Source: Isoetes taiwanensis
Lineage: Eukaryota > Streptophyta > Lycopodiopsida > Isoetales > Isoetaceae
NCBI GenBank assembly: GCA_021234155.1
Contig: JAJEKV010000083.1
Location: 2,268,608-2,332,607, forward strand
Reading direction: 5' to 3'
DNA: 64,000 nucleotides
Shown piece after piece: positions 10,740 to 20,879 of the stretch. Position numbers and translations under genes: made by a program. Every line of letters starts with the position of its first letter. Position 1 is the stretch's first letter. A model generated the notes under the pieces. The model made no database searches. It was not told where the DNA came from and worked only from the letters and a program-made list of their open reading frames with translations.

Positions 10740-12016
10740 ATGTCAGAAGAGGAGAGCATGGCCGAAAGCGAAGTGCAGCAAGTCGATGGGGAAGATAAGC
10801 TTCCTGAAATCGATCTGGGCAAGTATCTAACGACGGAGGGGGGCGCAGCGCGGGGGAGAATGTTGGCAGAGCTGCGGGATGCAGCCATGAATTGGGGCAT
10901 TGTAAATGTGGTGAATCATGGAGTTCCGTTAGATGTGGTGCATAATGTGGATGCCAAATTCCGGGAATTCTTTGCACTGTCCGAAGAGCAGAAGGATAGG
11001 ATCCACAGATCTCACTCGGAGCGGCCTTGGGGCTACTCATCCCGCGGTAACGGGGACGCTATCGGACTTGCATGGCAAGAGGCCATGACTATGCCAAATG
11101 ATAGGAACATCTTGGCTGGCCTGTTACACCCCCTCGGCCTCGACGAATTCGGGTACTCAAATTGCCTCGTAACAGTTAACTACTTTTTTCTACTTAAGAA
11201 TTTATTACGTAAAAATACTATCTATCTATCTAATATTTTTTCTTCTTCAGAATTTATTAACCACCTTGGACCCCTTGCCTTTGCCTTGCAGCTTGGCGCT
11301 TATGCACTACATGGAGCTTATGGACCACATGGCCATGGCCTTCCTCTCCCTCCTAGCTGAAGCCTTGGGCCTCCCCTTCTCTACCTTTAGTTCCCCTTGC
11401 AAGCACAGCACTAAGGCCCTCCGCGCGAATTATTACCATTTATTTGCCCATAGCTCTACCACTCCTGCACTTGCTTCCCATTCTGACACCAACATGCTCA
11501 CCATCTTGTACCAAGATCAAGAGGGTGGCTTAGAAGTTAAGAAAGGGAACCACTGGTTGCCTGTTCAACCTAAAGTAGGTTCATTTATCATAAACATTGG
11601 AGATGCTCTCCAGGTATATGCTTGAGCCTAAAAATTAACAAGTATGAGAATTTTCTTATCTTATCATTATATACTCAATGATGTGTAGGTTATCTTATCA
11701 TTATATACTCAATGATGTGTAGGTGATGAGCAATGACTTGCTTTGGAGTGTGGAGCATAGGGTTGTTCTTAAGGAGAGTCCCAGGCGAAGATTATCCATG
11801 GCTTTTTTTGTTGCTCCACAAAATGAAACTTGGTTAGTGCCTCCTCATGAGCTACTTAATGAGGAGCATCCTTTCAAGTATCGGAGCATGAATTGGTGTG
11901 AATTTAGAAGTATCTTCTATAGCCAGAGTGCCATGAATGGAAAAAGACACCTTCAAAATTGTATATCACCGCAATTTAAAGACCACTTTAACCATTTTGC
12001 ATATAAACTAACCTAG
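10740..12016 (+). CDS. 2-oxoglutarate/Fe(II)-dependent dioxygenase (DOXC type)
   Basis: Three exons join cleanly: 10740-11152, 11292-11613 and 11723-12016, giving 342 codons plus stop, normal for plant soluble 2-ODDs. The N-terminal DIOX_N part reads LPEIDLGKYL and WGIVNVVNHGVP. The jelly-roll holds the iron ligands HSD (HSDTNMLTILYQD, about 11480) and the distal His (SVEHRVVL, about 11750), with the 2OG-binding R-x-S in RRLSMAF. The usual NYYPPCP is replaced by NYYHLFAHSSTTPALASHSD. The family oxidises small molecules such as hormones, flavonoids and alkaloids in the cytosol; the substrate cannot be read from sequence. The start at 10740 (MSEEESMAESE) has an alternative Met at 10758. No frameshift is seen, so this is the best intact host gene in the window. 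Confidence 0.88.
11656..11723 (+). repeat. 34-bp tandem duplication carrying the intron-2 acceptor
   Basis: Two exact 34-bp copies (11656-11689 and 11690-11723) each end in ATGTGTAGGT, so the 3' splice site is present twice (AG at 11687-11688 and 11721-11722). Only the second keeps the reading frame; the first would add 34 nt. Confidence 0.85.
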
Positions 12017-12903
12017 AGCTTATTAGTCTCATTATTAGTTCAGTTAGCTCAGCACACACCAATAACCAACCACATATACAATGTGAACAAATATTTGTCC
12101 ATGTGGAAAACGTGTTCCTATGAAATACAGAATTTTGACTCTTATCACTCGTATATTTTATTTGAAGCTAATTTGTTTGAAGCGGTTTCAGATTGACAGG
12201 TATGTGAAGTCAATTTTTGTTTGAAGCCATTTGTTTGAATAGCCGATATGGATATTGATTTCTTGCTCTGCAAGCAATCTTCGTGTTTCTTGCAATCCCG
12301 GCTTTGGATCCCCAAGCTCTAAACCTCTTCTCAAATTCCTTCTAGAATCCAAAAAGCTCCACATAAATATATGGCGAACTCTATATTTTCAGAATTATCA
12401 GGTCTGAGCGCCAGATTTCCCCGGCACAGAAGCAAACGCAGAGGATTTGGCTATGATGAAGCAGCTATGGTGACAATACAGGACTATTTTTCTTTCCACG
12501 CAATCTTTTGATGATATGTCTCATGGCGCTCAGACCCAATTGATTCCCCTTTTTTTTTTTTTTTTTTTGCTTTGCTGCTTGGCCGTAATTACTCTGCCAG
12601 ATGTCTGCCTGCCCATCTAAATTTATGTACTTATTTTCCAACTCCCTGCTAGTGACCAAATTCACCCAATTTGTTCCCAAATCTGGATTCACAATTGCCA
12701 AGTACTTACCCATTTTTGTGACCCACTTTTTTTTTCTCTTTTTCTGCTTTTGCTCTTGCTTCTTCTAGACCGTAACTTCCAGAATACTTGGAAGTGGCTC
12801 CCTCAATTTCTTTCTCTATTTTGGACTCCATATATAGAGCAAAACCGAAATGTTAAAAAGAACAACGAACAAAAACACAATGTTCATAACATGTACGTTT
12901 GAA
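12017..12903. other. Intergenic, possible short exons
   Basis: Nothing firm. A 40-odd codon plus-strand frame begins at about 12372 (MANSIFSELSGLSARF). On the minus strand a Lys/Glu-rich stretch near 12700-12830 (MESKIEKEIEGATSKYS) could be an exon of the next gene. A poly-T tract of about 19 nt is at 12550-12569. Confidence 0.3.
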
Positions 12904-12911
12904 GTTAAGGT

Positions 12912-14044
12912 ACCTGATAGAGAATACATGCTAAAATGTAACGTGTATAAGGATACCATGGTTCACCATTCAGAGTCTTGACTTCTTGCACTCTACTACA
13001 TTTCAATTCTTCCACTGGAATACCAGAAGTAAAGTTGGTCAAGTTAGAGTTTGTCATTTTGTACACCCCATAGAGAATGTCTTTAAGTGTAGTCCTCACT
13101 ATACCAGTTTCATTCAACCTTCACATAAACATCAGACACTTTGTAATAAAACATATAGAGCATACAAAACTAGCATAGAAATAATGCAATACATACTCAT
13201 TAATTCTCTTCATTGCCCGGATGAGTGCAGACTCTTTTACTTGATCAATTTGCACAAATGAAGCTTGCACAGAGAAGTGCATTTCTCTCACTAATGAATA
13301 TCTATTCCGAATCTCCTGCATCCATGCATCAGTACGATGATTCCCATCCCAGCATAAGAACATCTTGCCACGAAGATCACTCCAATCTTCATTTGTTGCA
13401 AGTTGGGCCTCAAATATCTCATTCTCTTCTTGCCAATATTGATCCCATCCGGCCTTTATTGCATTCGTGACATGACAAAATCCACCCATTGTTGTCGTTA
13501 TCGATAAAAAGAAACCACCTTTTTCCATCACATATCCATCTGCACACAAGTCTCTCTCATAGCCTTTGCTTCTTTGCTTACAATCCTCACGGCTTGTTTT
13601 AACATGATCCTACATAATGGAATCAAAGGGGTGGAGTCTTCGCGCGACTATCCTCGCTTCTTTTCAATGTTTTCAAATCATTTGTACCGCGGAAACTCTT
13701 TAGAAACTCTATGGCATCATCATCATCATCCTTTCTCTTCGCTTTGGAAGATTTGTTTCTAGGAGCCTTCATCGGTCCGCCTTCTTCATCAGATGACCAG
13801 ATTCAGCACATCATCTAATTCATCTACTGGTGTAACATTTGTCTTTTCTGCTAGAGCATTCAAATTACTGGTCTGAATTATTTCAATGTGAACATTATCT
13901 ACATTTGTAGCAATTGACTCTGTAACAGTATCTAATTCTGAGGCCATCATAATGGCTTTCTGCAAAGCTCTACTCTTCCTAGTTGGAGTTGCTAAGGAGG
14001 TGTACATAAAATTGTTTGAGCTGCGCCTAGTTTCTACCATAACA
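12912..14044 (-). CDS. Unidentified multi-exon gene with ParB/Srx-like DGNHR motif (partial)
   Basis: Read on the minus strand. An exon near 14044-13795 follows an intron-like TTATTTAATTGCAG and has a start codon at 14040 (MVETRRSSNNFMYTS). A segment around 13805-13630 (WSSDEEGGPMKAPRNK, then KAKRKDDDDDAIEF) is in another frame. An exon at about 13549-13188 reads FLSITTTMGGFCHVTNAIKAG and KMFLCWDGNHRTDAWM. Exon 13129-12912 (NETGIVRTTLKDILYGVYKM) joins through a GT-AG intron that rebuilds a Glu codon, and ends at donor GTACCT. DGNHR followed by a helix resembles the G-x-HR box of the ParB/sulfiredoxin superfamily; that link is inference. The acidic-basic N terminus suggests a nuclear protein. 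Exon limits are approximate, and a frameshift near 13795 cannot be excluded. Confidence 0.45.
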
Positions 14045-14984
14045 CTGCAATTAAATAAGAATATAAATAAACAAAAACATGAATACTTAACAAAATATGT
14101 GGATGCCATAGCACAGGCAAAACAGATGCAAAGACACATAATAATCCATATTACCTGCTGGCCAGGGTTCAGTAGCGTGCTTCCTTCTGGGGAAGTACCG
14201 TGCTAAAGAACAAATATGAACATGGTTTTACTATGGCTAATAAGAACAATGCGTATGATTTTTTTTTTATTTTTATAAGGACACGATGAGGACAACAATG
14301 ATGTTACCTAATTGAAAGGGGGCTCGGTGCCGAACTACCTTGTTCTGAGAAAACTACAACATATGTGAGAAACTACAAAAAAATATGAATTCACAAACCC
14401 AAAATTAGATGCAGAGACAGAGACAACCAGCTTGGAAGAGGGGGCTCGGTACCGTCCTCCCTTCTTCTGGACACCCAAGCATTTAAAAAAAACAAATAAA
14501 AAGCTCATGTTGTTACCTGCTGGAGGGAGGGGGGTTCAAGGATTTCGAACTAGGCCTTCTAAAAAGATGCAACGTAAAGCTTTAGGTGTCATGATCACAT
14601 TTTCTAGCATAAGTGTTGAAGGCATTTTTTCCTAAAAGCCCCGAGAAAAAATAAGAACATTTTGGAAAAAATATATGAGTCTCTTTGGGGATCTCAATGG
14701 GGGCTCTATTGGAGCTCGATCTACCCCCAAAGAAAGAATAAAGCAAAATGGGAACAAAAAATTTTCATGTTTTGAAGGCCCTTTTTAATCTTCAAAACCC
14801 TAATGCCCTAATTAAAAGATGTTGGAGCATTGAGCTATAGAGGGGGAAAAAATATATGAGTCGAGCAAAGAAAGAATAAAGCAAAATGGGAACAAAAACG
14901 CACGGTTTGCTTAATGTGTAGCCTAATATAACTTGCTTAATGTGTAGCCGAATATAACCTGTCGTAGATAAAATGAACCCAAAA

Positions 14985-15412
14985 GGAAAAAATATGAGTA
15001 TGCTTGAAGGGGAGGGGGGAGCATGATACCCCACAAAGAGAGAACAAATCCGATGTACCTGCTGATTTGCTGAATGTGAAGCCAAAGATGAGCCGAACAG
15101 AGTCTGAATCCAAAAAAGAAAAAAAAATATGAGTCTGCTTGAAGGAGGGGCTCGGTGCCGAACTACCCCACAAAGAGAGAACAAATCCAATGTACCTGCT
15201 CAATATTTGCTGAATGTGAAGCCAAAGATAAGCCGAACAGAGTCTGAATCCAAAAAAGAAAAAAATATGAATCTGCTTGAAGGATGGGATCGATCCCGAA
15301 CTACCCCACAAAGAAAGAACAAATCCGATGTGAAGCTTAATGTGATGCCGAACAGAGTCTGAATCCGAACTACCCCACAAAGAAAGAACAAAGAAAGAAA
15401 GGAGGGGCTTGG
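14985..15412. repeat. Tandem array, ~135-bp unit
   Basis: About three full units and a partial one share GCTCGGTGCCGAACTACCCC, ACAAAGAGAGAACAAATCC, TTTGCTGAATGTGAAGCCAA and AACAGAGTCTGAATCC. Isolated GGGCTCGGTGCCGAACTACC fragments also occur at about 14322-14341 and, less exactly, 14442-14460, so the array decays toward the left. Long antisense open frames across it are artefacts of repetition. Confidence 0.8.
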
Positions 15413-15899
15413 TGCAGACAGCAGAACAACGATTCCACATTCCACTGAGTCGGCTAGGTTTGTAATCAGTGTTTACTGAATCGGCCAGGTTTGAAAGATG
15501 GAATCGAAAGCAGAAGCTCGTTGTCGCAAAAGCTTGTGCCGCCAGTAGCCAATTTCAGATTCATGTTTTTTTACTTGTTTCTTTGTTAAAGGCCAAAATG
15601 CATGGTTCTAATAATATAATATTAATAAAATGCTTTACACACACCACAAACAAGGCATATACAAGCATGATTTCATTAATTGGATAAAATAACGCAATTT
15701 TGAGAATTTTAAGCACACCTTATTTGCTCAAGCACGAATACTTTCACCTAGTTCTCGAGCCCAACAAACATGAGGTAATTAACATACACAGATACATACA
15801 AATTATGTGTTATACTTGTACGTGTACATGATACTTGTAGAAGCCCAATAATGGCCCTATATTCTACACCAATAATTCACATCAATAATTTCACTTCAC

Positions 15900-15906
15900 T
15901 ATAAAA
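15900..15906 (+). promoter_or_regulatory. TATA box of small gene 1
   Basis: TATAAAA in the context CACTTCACTATAAAA, 43 bp before the ATG at 15943. The 60 bp upstream (CCAATAATTCAC, then TCAATAATT) match the promoter of small gene 2. Confidence 0.7.
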
Positions 15907-15942
15907 ACAGCTCGACTCGGGGGTAGAGATCATTCATCTTCC

Positions 15943-16185
15943 ATGGCTTCCTCGATGCCTCGTCCAGAGCACATCCGATCTTTCAAGTGCTACTTGAGCT
16001 ACAACGATCTGAATGAATGCGCAAGAAATAGTGTTAATCTTGATCCATGGCTCCAATCTAAGGCTGATGGTCCTGCTAGTGCTTGCAGGAAGCTCACTCG
16101 TGTTAAAGTCCACATTTACTGGCTTCCTGATCAGGAGATCTATGAGCTGAATAGCATCACGAGCTTTGATGTTGATGATGAGTGA
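15943..16185 (+). CDS. Small orphan protein, tandem copy 1 (80 aa)
   Basis: An 80-codon frame beginning MASSMPRPEHIRSFKCYLS and ending in an acidic FDVDDE tail. There is no signal peptide or membrane segment. The core (I..FKC.LS..DLNEC, LDPWLQSKA.G, RVKVHIYWLPDQE) is shared with the downstream copy at roughly one-third identity, while the two promoters are more similar. A TATA box, a conserved upstream block and a conserved protein pattern support a real gene. I recognise no family. Two conserved Cys and the LDP and WLP boxes suggest a compact fold, possibly a protein-interaction module; that is inference. Confidence 0.6.
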   Translation: MASSMPRPEHIRSFKCYLSYNDLNECARNSVNLDPWLQSKADGPASACRKLTRVKVHIYWLPDQEIYELNSITSFDVDDE

Positions 16186-16562
16186 ATCAATGTTATCAGT
16201 GATGTATGAATACCTATGAAGTATGTATTACAATCAATGTTATCAGTGATGACTATTGTATTCGTTTATGATATAATAATCTTATGAGCACCTATAAACT
16301 ATGTAAGGATGTAATACCACAATGAAGGAGTTTGATGTATCATACCTGAATGTAGTGTAAGGGTGTGCTCTTCGACTTCCAGTATATCTGCAAGTAGTTC
16401 CTAATTTCAACCACACCTGAATTACTCAAGCACACGTTTTAAAAGCTTACATATATCCATACGAAAGATGTATTATACTTGTATTTATACAACGGTCTTA
16501 TACACGAGCAATAATGGCGCTGAAGTCTACCCCAATAATTCACCTCAATAATTCTACTTCAC

Positions 16563-16569
16563 TATAAAA
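16563..16569 (+). promoter_or_regulatory. TATA box of small gene 2
   Basis: TATAAAA, 43 bp before the ATG at 16606: the same spacing and the same upstream CCAATAATTCAC/TCAATAATT block as gene 1. Confidence 0.7.
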
Positions 16570-16605
16570 GCTTCTCACTTCGGGGCTAAAGTTCATTCTT
16601 CTCCC

Positions 16606-16809
16606 ATGGATTTTTCGCCTTCATCAGTTCACCACATCGAGGCGATCAAGTGCTCAATGAGCCACTCTGATCTTGTTGGTTGCCTAGACAGGCATCTTCT
16701 TCTTGATCCCTACCTGCGAAGAAAAGCTTTGGGCCGAGATTCGTTGCCCTCAAGGTCAATTCGTGTAATGATCCATCTGATTTGGCTTCCCGAGTTTAAT
16801 GAGCTATGA
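16606..16809 (+). CDS. Small orphan protein, tandem copy 2 (67 aa, tail lost)
   Basis: It begins MDFSPSSVHHIEAIKC and shares IKC.S.SDL..C, LDPYLRRKA.G and RV.IH.IWLPEFNE with copy 1, 663 bp upstream. The frame stops at TGA 16807-16809, but the next 12 codons to TGA 16846-16848 still encode an acidic tail (ending DPEDE) aligned with the FDVDDE tail of copy 1. The premature stop is therefore recent and the product is shortened, or readthrough is possible. Confidence 0.6.
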   Translation: MDFSPSSVHHIEAIKCSMSHSDLVGCLDRHLLLDPYLRRKALGRDSLPSRSIRVMIHLIWLPEFNEL

Positions 16810-17023
16810 GATATCGGGATCACTACTACAGATCCCGAAGATGAATGAATCAACTTGCTTAGCATTGTATAGTGTAAGAGCTCTTGTGTTGAGATGAAAA
16901 CGCAGAGCGAATGAATAATAACTAGTCTATTGTAACTTGCATGTTATGAATGATATAGTAATTATGTAAAAGAGCATTGCATACCTCAAGAGTTCTCATC
17001 ATCGCCCTTAGCTTCTTTAGCCA

Positions 17024-19198
17024 CTAATTCTTGCAATCGAGCCCCCCACACTTGGGATCACCATCGACAATGGCCTGGTCTCTACGGCCCAACCATAGTC
17101 TATTGTTTTCAAATGTTGGTAGCGTATGGTCATTAGGATTGGGTCTCCAATTCTTGCTCCAAAGAATCCCTATACCGCATTGCATATGAGGTTCCCTTTT
17201 CGCAAATAGGCTCAAACCAGAGACAAACACCTCTTCGTAATGTGGGAGATTAGGGTCCTCTATTGGGTCCTCTTCGCAAAAGCCATCCACGGGCGCGCTT
17301 ATCATGTGGTCCGATTAGCAAGAGCATTCCTTTCTTGACATCTTGGTAGGGGTCGAATATTTCAACCGGGTTCTTGGGTCTACCCGAGAAAGGCCCAACG
17401 TAATGAGATGCTTCAATGTGCTCATCCACAAACACTCTTTCGGTTCTTCCAATGCACTTTGCCCGTGCCGGGCCGAAATCCTCTGAATGACAGCTTTCTA
17501 CCGGGCCGCACGCCCCCAAGCACTCGCAAAGAAGGTGGACCAAGAGTCAATAACTTCATTCATATATGTGTTGGACCATGACTTATCGCCAGCTCTAGAA
17601 ATAGCTGCCAATTGCATCATGTACTTGGCAATAGAAGCTCTTAATGCACCTATATCTTTCAAGCTCCCATATGGTCTGCACGACCTTAAGTGACCCTCTC
17701 GGAATCATAGGTAAACCTTTGGGCATCCTCCTTCCACATTCTCGATTCCCTTTCGTGGGGAGCCACTCCCTATGCCCCGGCCTCATCTTGTAGAACATTA
17801 GTGGCCATCCATCCTTCATGCAAAACTTGAAGAGTAGAGGTTCCAAGTGACCACATTTTCCTTCTTATTCCTTCCAATTAGGAACCTCTGTCACAAGGTA
17901 AGGTGAAGGAGCCTTTGAACTACACCGCACCAAGAGTTGCATAAGCCCGAATAGTCAATGCATCTGATCTTCTCATTAGAGTAGAGTAGTTTCCAAATAG
18001 GGCATCTATGTCATCGTGGGTGTGTCCAACCATCATGAATCCCAGTGCACTTGATCAAAGACACCTAACCAAACCAAGTATGACAAGTAAGAGAAAAGAT
18101 ATCTATTCTTATTCCGACCGAAAGCAATTCTCTAGTCGCAAGTAAAGCCTCCTAGGCAACTTGTTCGCTACCATGGGGCCTTTGATAGGAGGCATAAAAT
18201 CATTTCTACCGCCATTCATCATTTTTGTCCTAAGGTTATCTATGTTTAAAATTGTCGCACCCCTATTTGCTTTTCAGACGATCTGATCTCTCAAATGGCC
18301 CCAATTATCCTCGATTTATTCTCCAAGTGTCTTCAAGGTATGATTCAAGGATCCCACATGAAAATTAGAATCATCGGGCCGAGGTCCAAAGGAGAAGTGG
18401 CCCAAGGCACCTATACCATGGCCGTGCATGAGAGCACCTGCAACACCGACCTTCACTGCTCACCCTCCATACGACTTTGCTAGCTTTCTAGACGAGGGAC
18501 CATGGTCTTATTCTGATCCATCTTATCATGTATAATGGTTAAAGTGCTCAGAGATCTATGGGACAAAGCTCTCCAGACCAATAAAGGCTCCCCGCGCATG
18601 AAACTGGGCATCATATGCGATTTTTCTCTATTGCAAGTACCCTTCTTTCATTTGGATCTCCGGTCTTAGCAAGCTTTTTCCTTTATGACAATATGTGTTA
18701 CACTTAGAAAATGCTATCCTCTTAGCTATTGCTACCTCCGAATGATTCTCTTTCCAAGCGCATTTAAAGGACCTAAGGAGAAATATGCTTGCCCTGTCAT
18801 CTCTCAGAATCGGTAATATCTACTTCTTGGTGTATATCCTTCTTAGTCAAGACCTAAGGTAGCCTCTTAACATTTTGTTACGCTACCCTCGCCGTAATTT
18901 TCGAGCGGTGTGGCATCGTCTCTGCGTTTTCATCTATGGACATAGATAGCACATCATTGCCAGCCAAAGTATGAGACCTTGGCTTCTTAGACCCAGTATT
19001 TCCGTGCTCAGCAATTCTGTGACCGTCATTGAAGAGCTTCTTCCACTTGTAAAAAGTGGAAATGGGTATGCCATAGGCTTTATGCCATGCTTTCACGCAC
19101 ATCTGTTTGTTATTCAACATCAGGTTGCGGACTACACCATTTTCAGAGCAAAGATCTAGCATGTTATATGCAAAGGTTTCAAGGCCCGAGGACTTCAT
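17024..19198 (-). pseudogene. Decayed DUF7869-like transposon protein gene
   Basis: Minus-strand pieces in shifting frames line up with one large protein. The start near 19198 reads MKSSGLETFAYNMLDLC, then VCVKAW-like and STFYKWKKLF (HTH-like), then EHGNTGSKKPRSHT. Near 18690-18760 it reads IAFSKCNTYC, a CxxC-type patch. The diagnostic box is at about 17985-18043, GFMMVGHTHDDIDALFG, followed by a Leu/Arg helix. VGHTHEDID is, from memory, the hallmark of DUF7869 proteins, which are widespread repetitive genes in plants and animals thought to be transposon-derived. Further open frames at 17595-17846, 17250-17543 and 17024-17305 belong to the C-terminal part. Many stops show it is dead. Confidence 0.6.
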
Positions 19199-19318
19199 GT
19201 TCCAAAGAAAAGGTTCTCATGCAAGCTATCTCTGGGATGTAAAATTTGCACAAAGATCGTTTCATGCAAAGACGGTGATGACCTGAAGTCTAGAATAGCC
19301 TCAGCACTAGTTTTTCTT

Positions 19319-20150
19319 TCACATTTGGTCTGTGCTGGACGTGTCCTGGGTCTCCGATTGACCATGCTGTAAGGTCTCTTTTTGGTGATGCCAATTTCGG
19401 ATCACCGAGTAAGGTTCATTCTCCACATCCTTCTCCTTCACCGCAACCACGAGAGTAGAAACTGGAATGTTATCAACGAGCATGAAGGCTATGGGCCATC
19501 TCACAAGGTCATGCGGTTGGGGCATTTTCGCACATGTGCTTGGCAGCAAGATAGAGATCTTTTTTCGTGCATTGGAAATATGCTCATGATAGTAGCAGCT
19601 ATCGAGCCTTCCCCTAACTTCACGCCGACACAAAGATGGTTTGATCGGCAAAAACGATAACATCATGGCCATAAGCCATGTGGCAAAGATTCATGCATGA
19701 GTGTGCATGCCTTCTCAACTAACTCATCTCTAGAAAGCCCTTGCACATGATTCGCTCCCATTCTTCGGGCTAACCCCTCATTGCCTCGGTCCCGCCCGCT
19801 TTTATGCGTTTTATCCGACCGGTGGGGTGCAAGCTTCCTCCTCTAACAAGTTGAGCAAAGAATGTCCTTCTTGTACCACAACACAAAAGTCCCCATAGCT
19901 TCACCAATTTTTTTCTATTTCCAGCTCGGGGAATTGGTAGCAAGAACTGCCCATCCAAAACATTCACAATTGAAACAACAACCATACCCTCCGGGACAAT
20001 CGAATTGTGATGGCGCTCGAAATTGTGGACTCTTTCCTCTGCCACCTTTTTCCCCAGCAGATATAGCGGAATTACATCTGCCATCCTGCAAACAAGAGGT
20101 TGTGAATATCGCGGCCGCGATCCTCGTAAGCAAAAAAGAAATGTGATCAT
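19319..20150 (-). pseudogene. Unassigned decayed minus-strand coding region
   Basis: Two open stretches, 20150-19770 (MADVIPLYLLGKKVAEERVH from an internal Met) and 19672-19319 (LDSCYYHEHISNARKK), show protein-like composition and run in the same direction as the transposon gene next to them. They may be its 5' part or a separate old gene. I recognise no domain. Confidence 0.3.
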
Positions 20151-20181
20151 AAAGTACTACAAAAAATAGCAACTGAGAAAT

Positions 20182-20512
20182 TGTTAGAGCCTGGACTCTA
20201 ACCTTGCAAGAAGGATGAAAAACCCAACAATACAAGCTCAATCTATCAGAACAAGGCAATGCACAACACAAAGAATCCTCATCTCCATAGCTAGATCAAG
20301 AAAATAATCTCTCTCCCAATACACCGTCCCTCTCTCTTCTCTCTCTGCTCAGATAATACAGTGGTGATAATGGCTCCATAATGCATACGTGCAAATATCC
20401 TGCACGCGTGCATGCGCATATATCACTCTATATACGGTATATGATGAGTGTGGTGAGTGATGACAAGTGTGGTGAATGGTGAATGGTGTGGTGAGTGGTG
20501 ACGACCCCAACA
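20182..20512. repeat. Candidate LTR (331 bp) with adjacent PBS-like site
   Basis: It starts TGTTAGAG (as part of the hairpin GTTAGAG...CTCTAAC) and ends CCAACA. It is followed after one base by TGGCGACCACAGTGGGA (20514-20530), which has the form of a tRNA primer-binding site. It holds a (GTGGTGA)n minisatellite (20447-20503) also found inside the neighbouring gypsy RT frame. The PBS would indicate a plus-strand element, while the neighbouring coding region is minus-strand, so the assignment is uncertain. Confidence 0.4.
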
Positions 20513-20879
20513 GTGGCGACCACAGTGGGAAAATGTGCCACTCCGTGGCGGAGAACCCACAACAACAAAAATACTAATATGGTCCTTGGGACATGTCCCC
20601 AAATGACTCATTTACATGTATGTTTAGAAAGAAAATACCCTCCTCAAATCCAAATGACTGATACAAACAAACTGGGTCCAAAATGAGCGGTGACGAAAAG
20701 CGAGCCTCTCAGAATCGCGGGCAAACTTTGAAAGCTGATATCTTGAGTTCCAGAGACCCGCTTTGACCTGCACCATAGCTCGTTGGATTCAGACAACAAA
20801 CACATCTTTTGATGTAGGATAGATGAAGTATTATGGAACTGTCACCACCTGTTTTTACAGAAAAACGACCTCTTTGTAA

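Noticed and set aside
10666..11040. Long minus-strand frame opposite dioxygenase exon 1
   Set aside because: Shadow of the real exon on the plus strand.
14792..15445. Antisense frames repeating LFSLCGVVR
   Set aside because: Artefact of the ~135-bp tandem array; the unit is not conserved as protein.
15898..15906. CACTATAAAA as a second CACTA terminus
   Set aside because: It is the TATA box of a small gene, duplicated with it, and lacks subterminal TCTGACG repeats.
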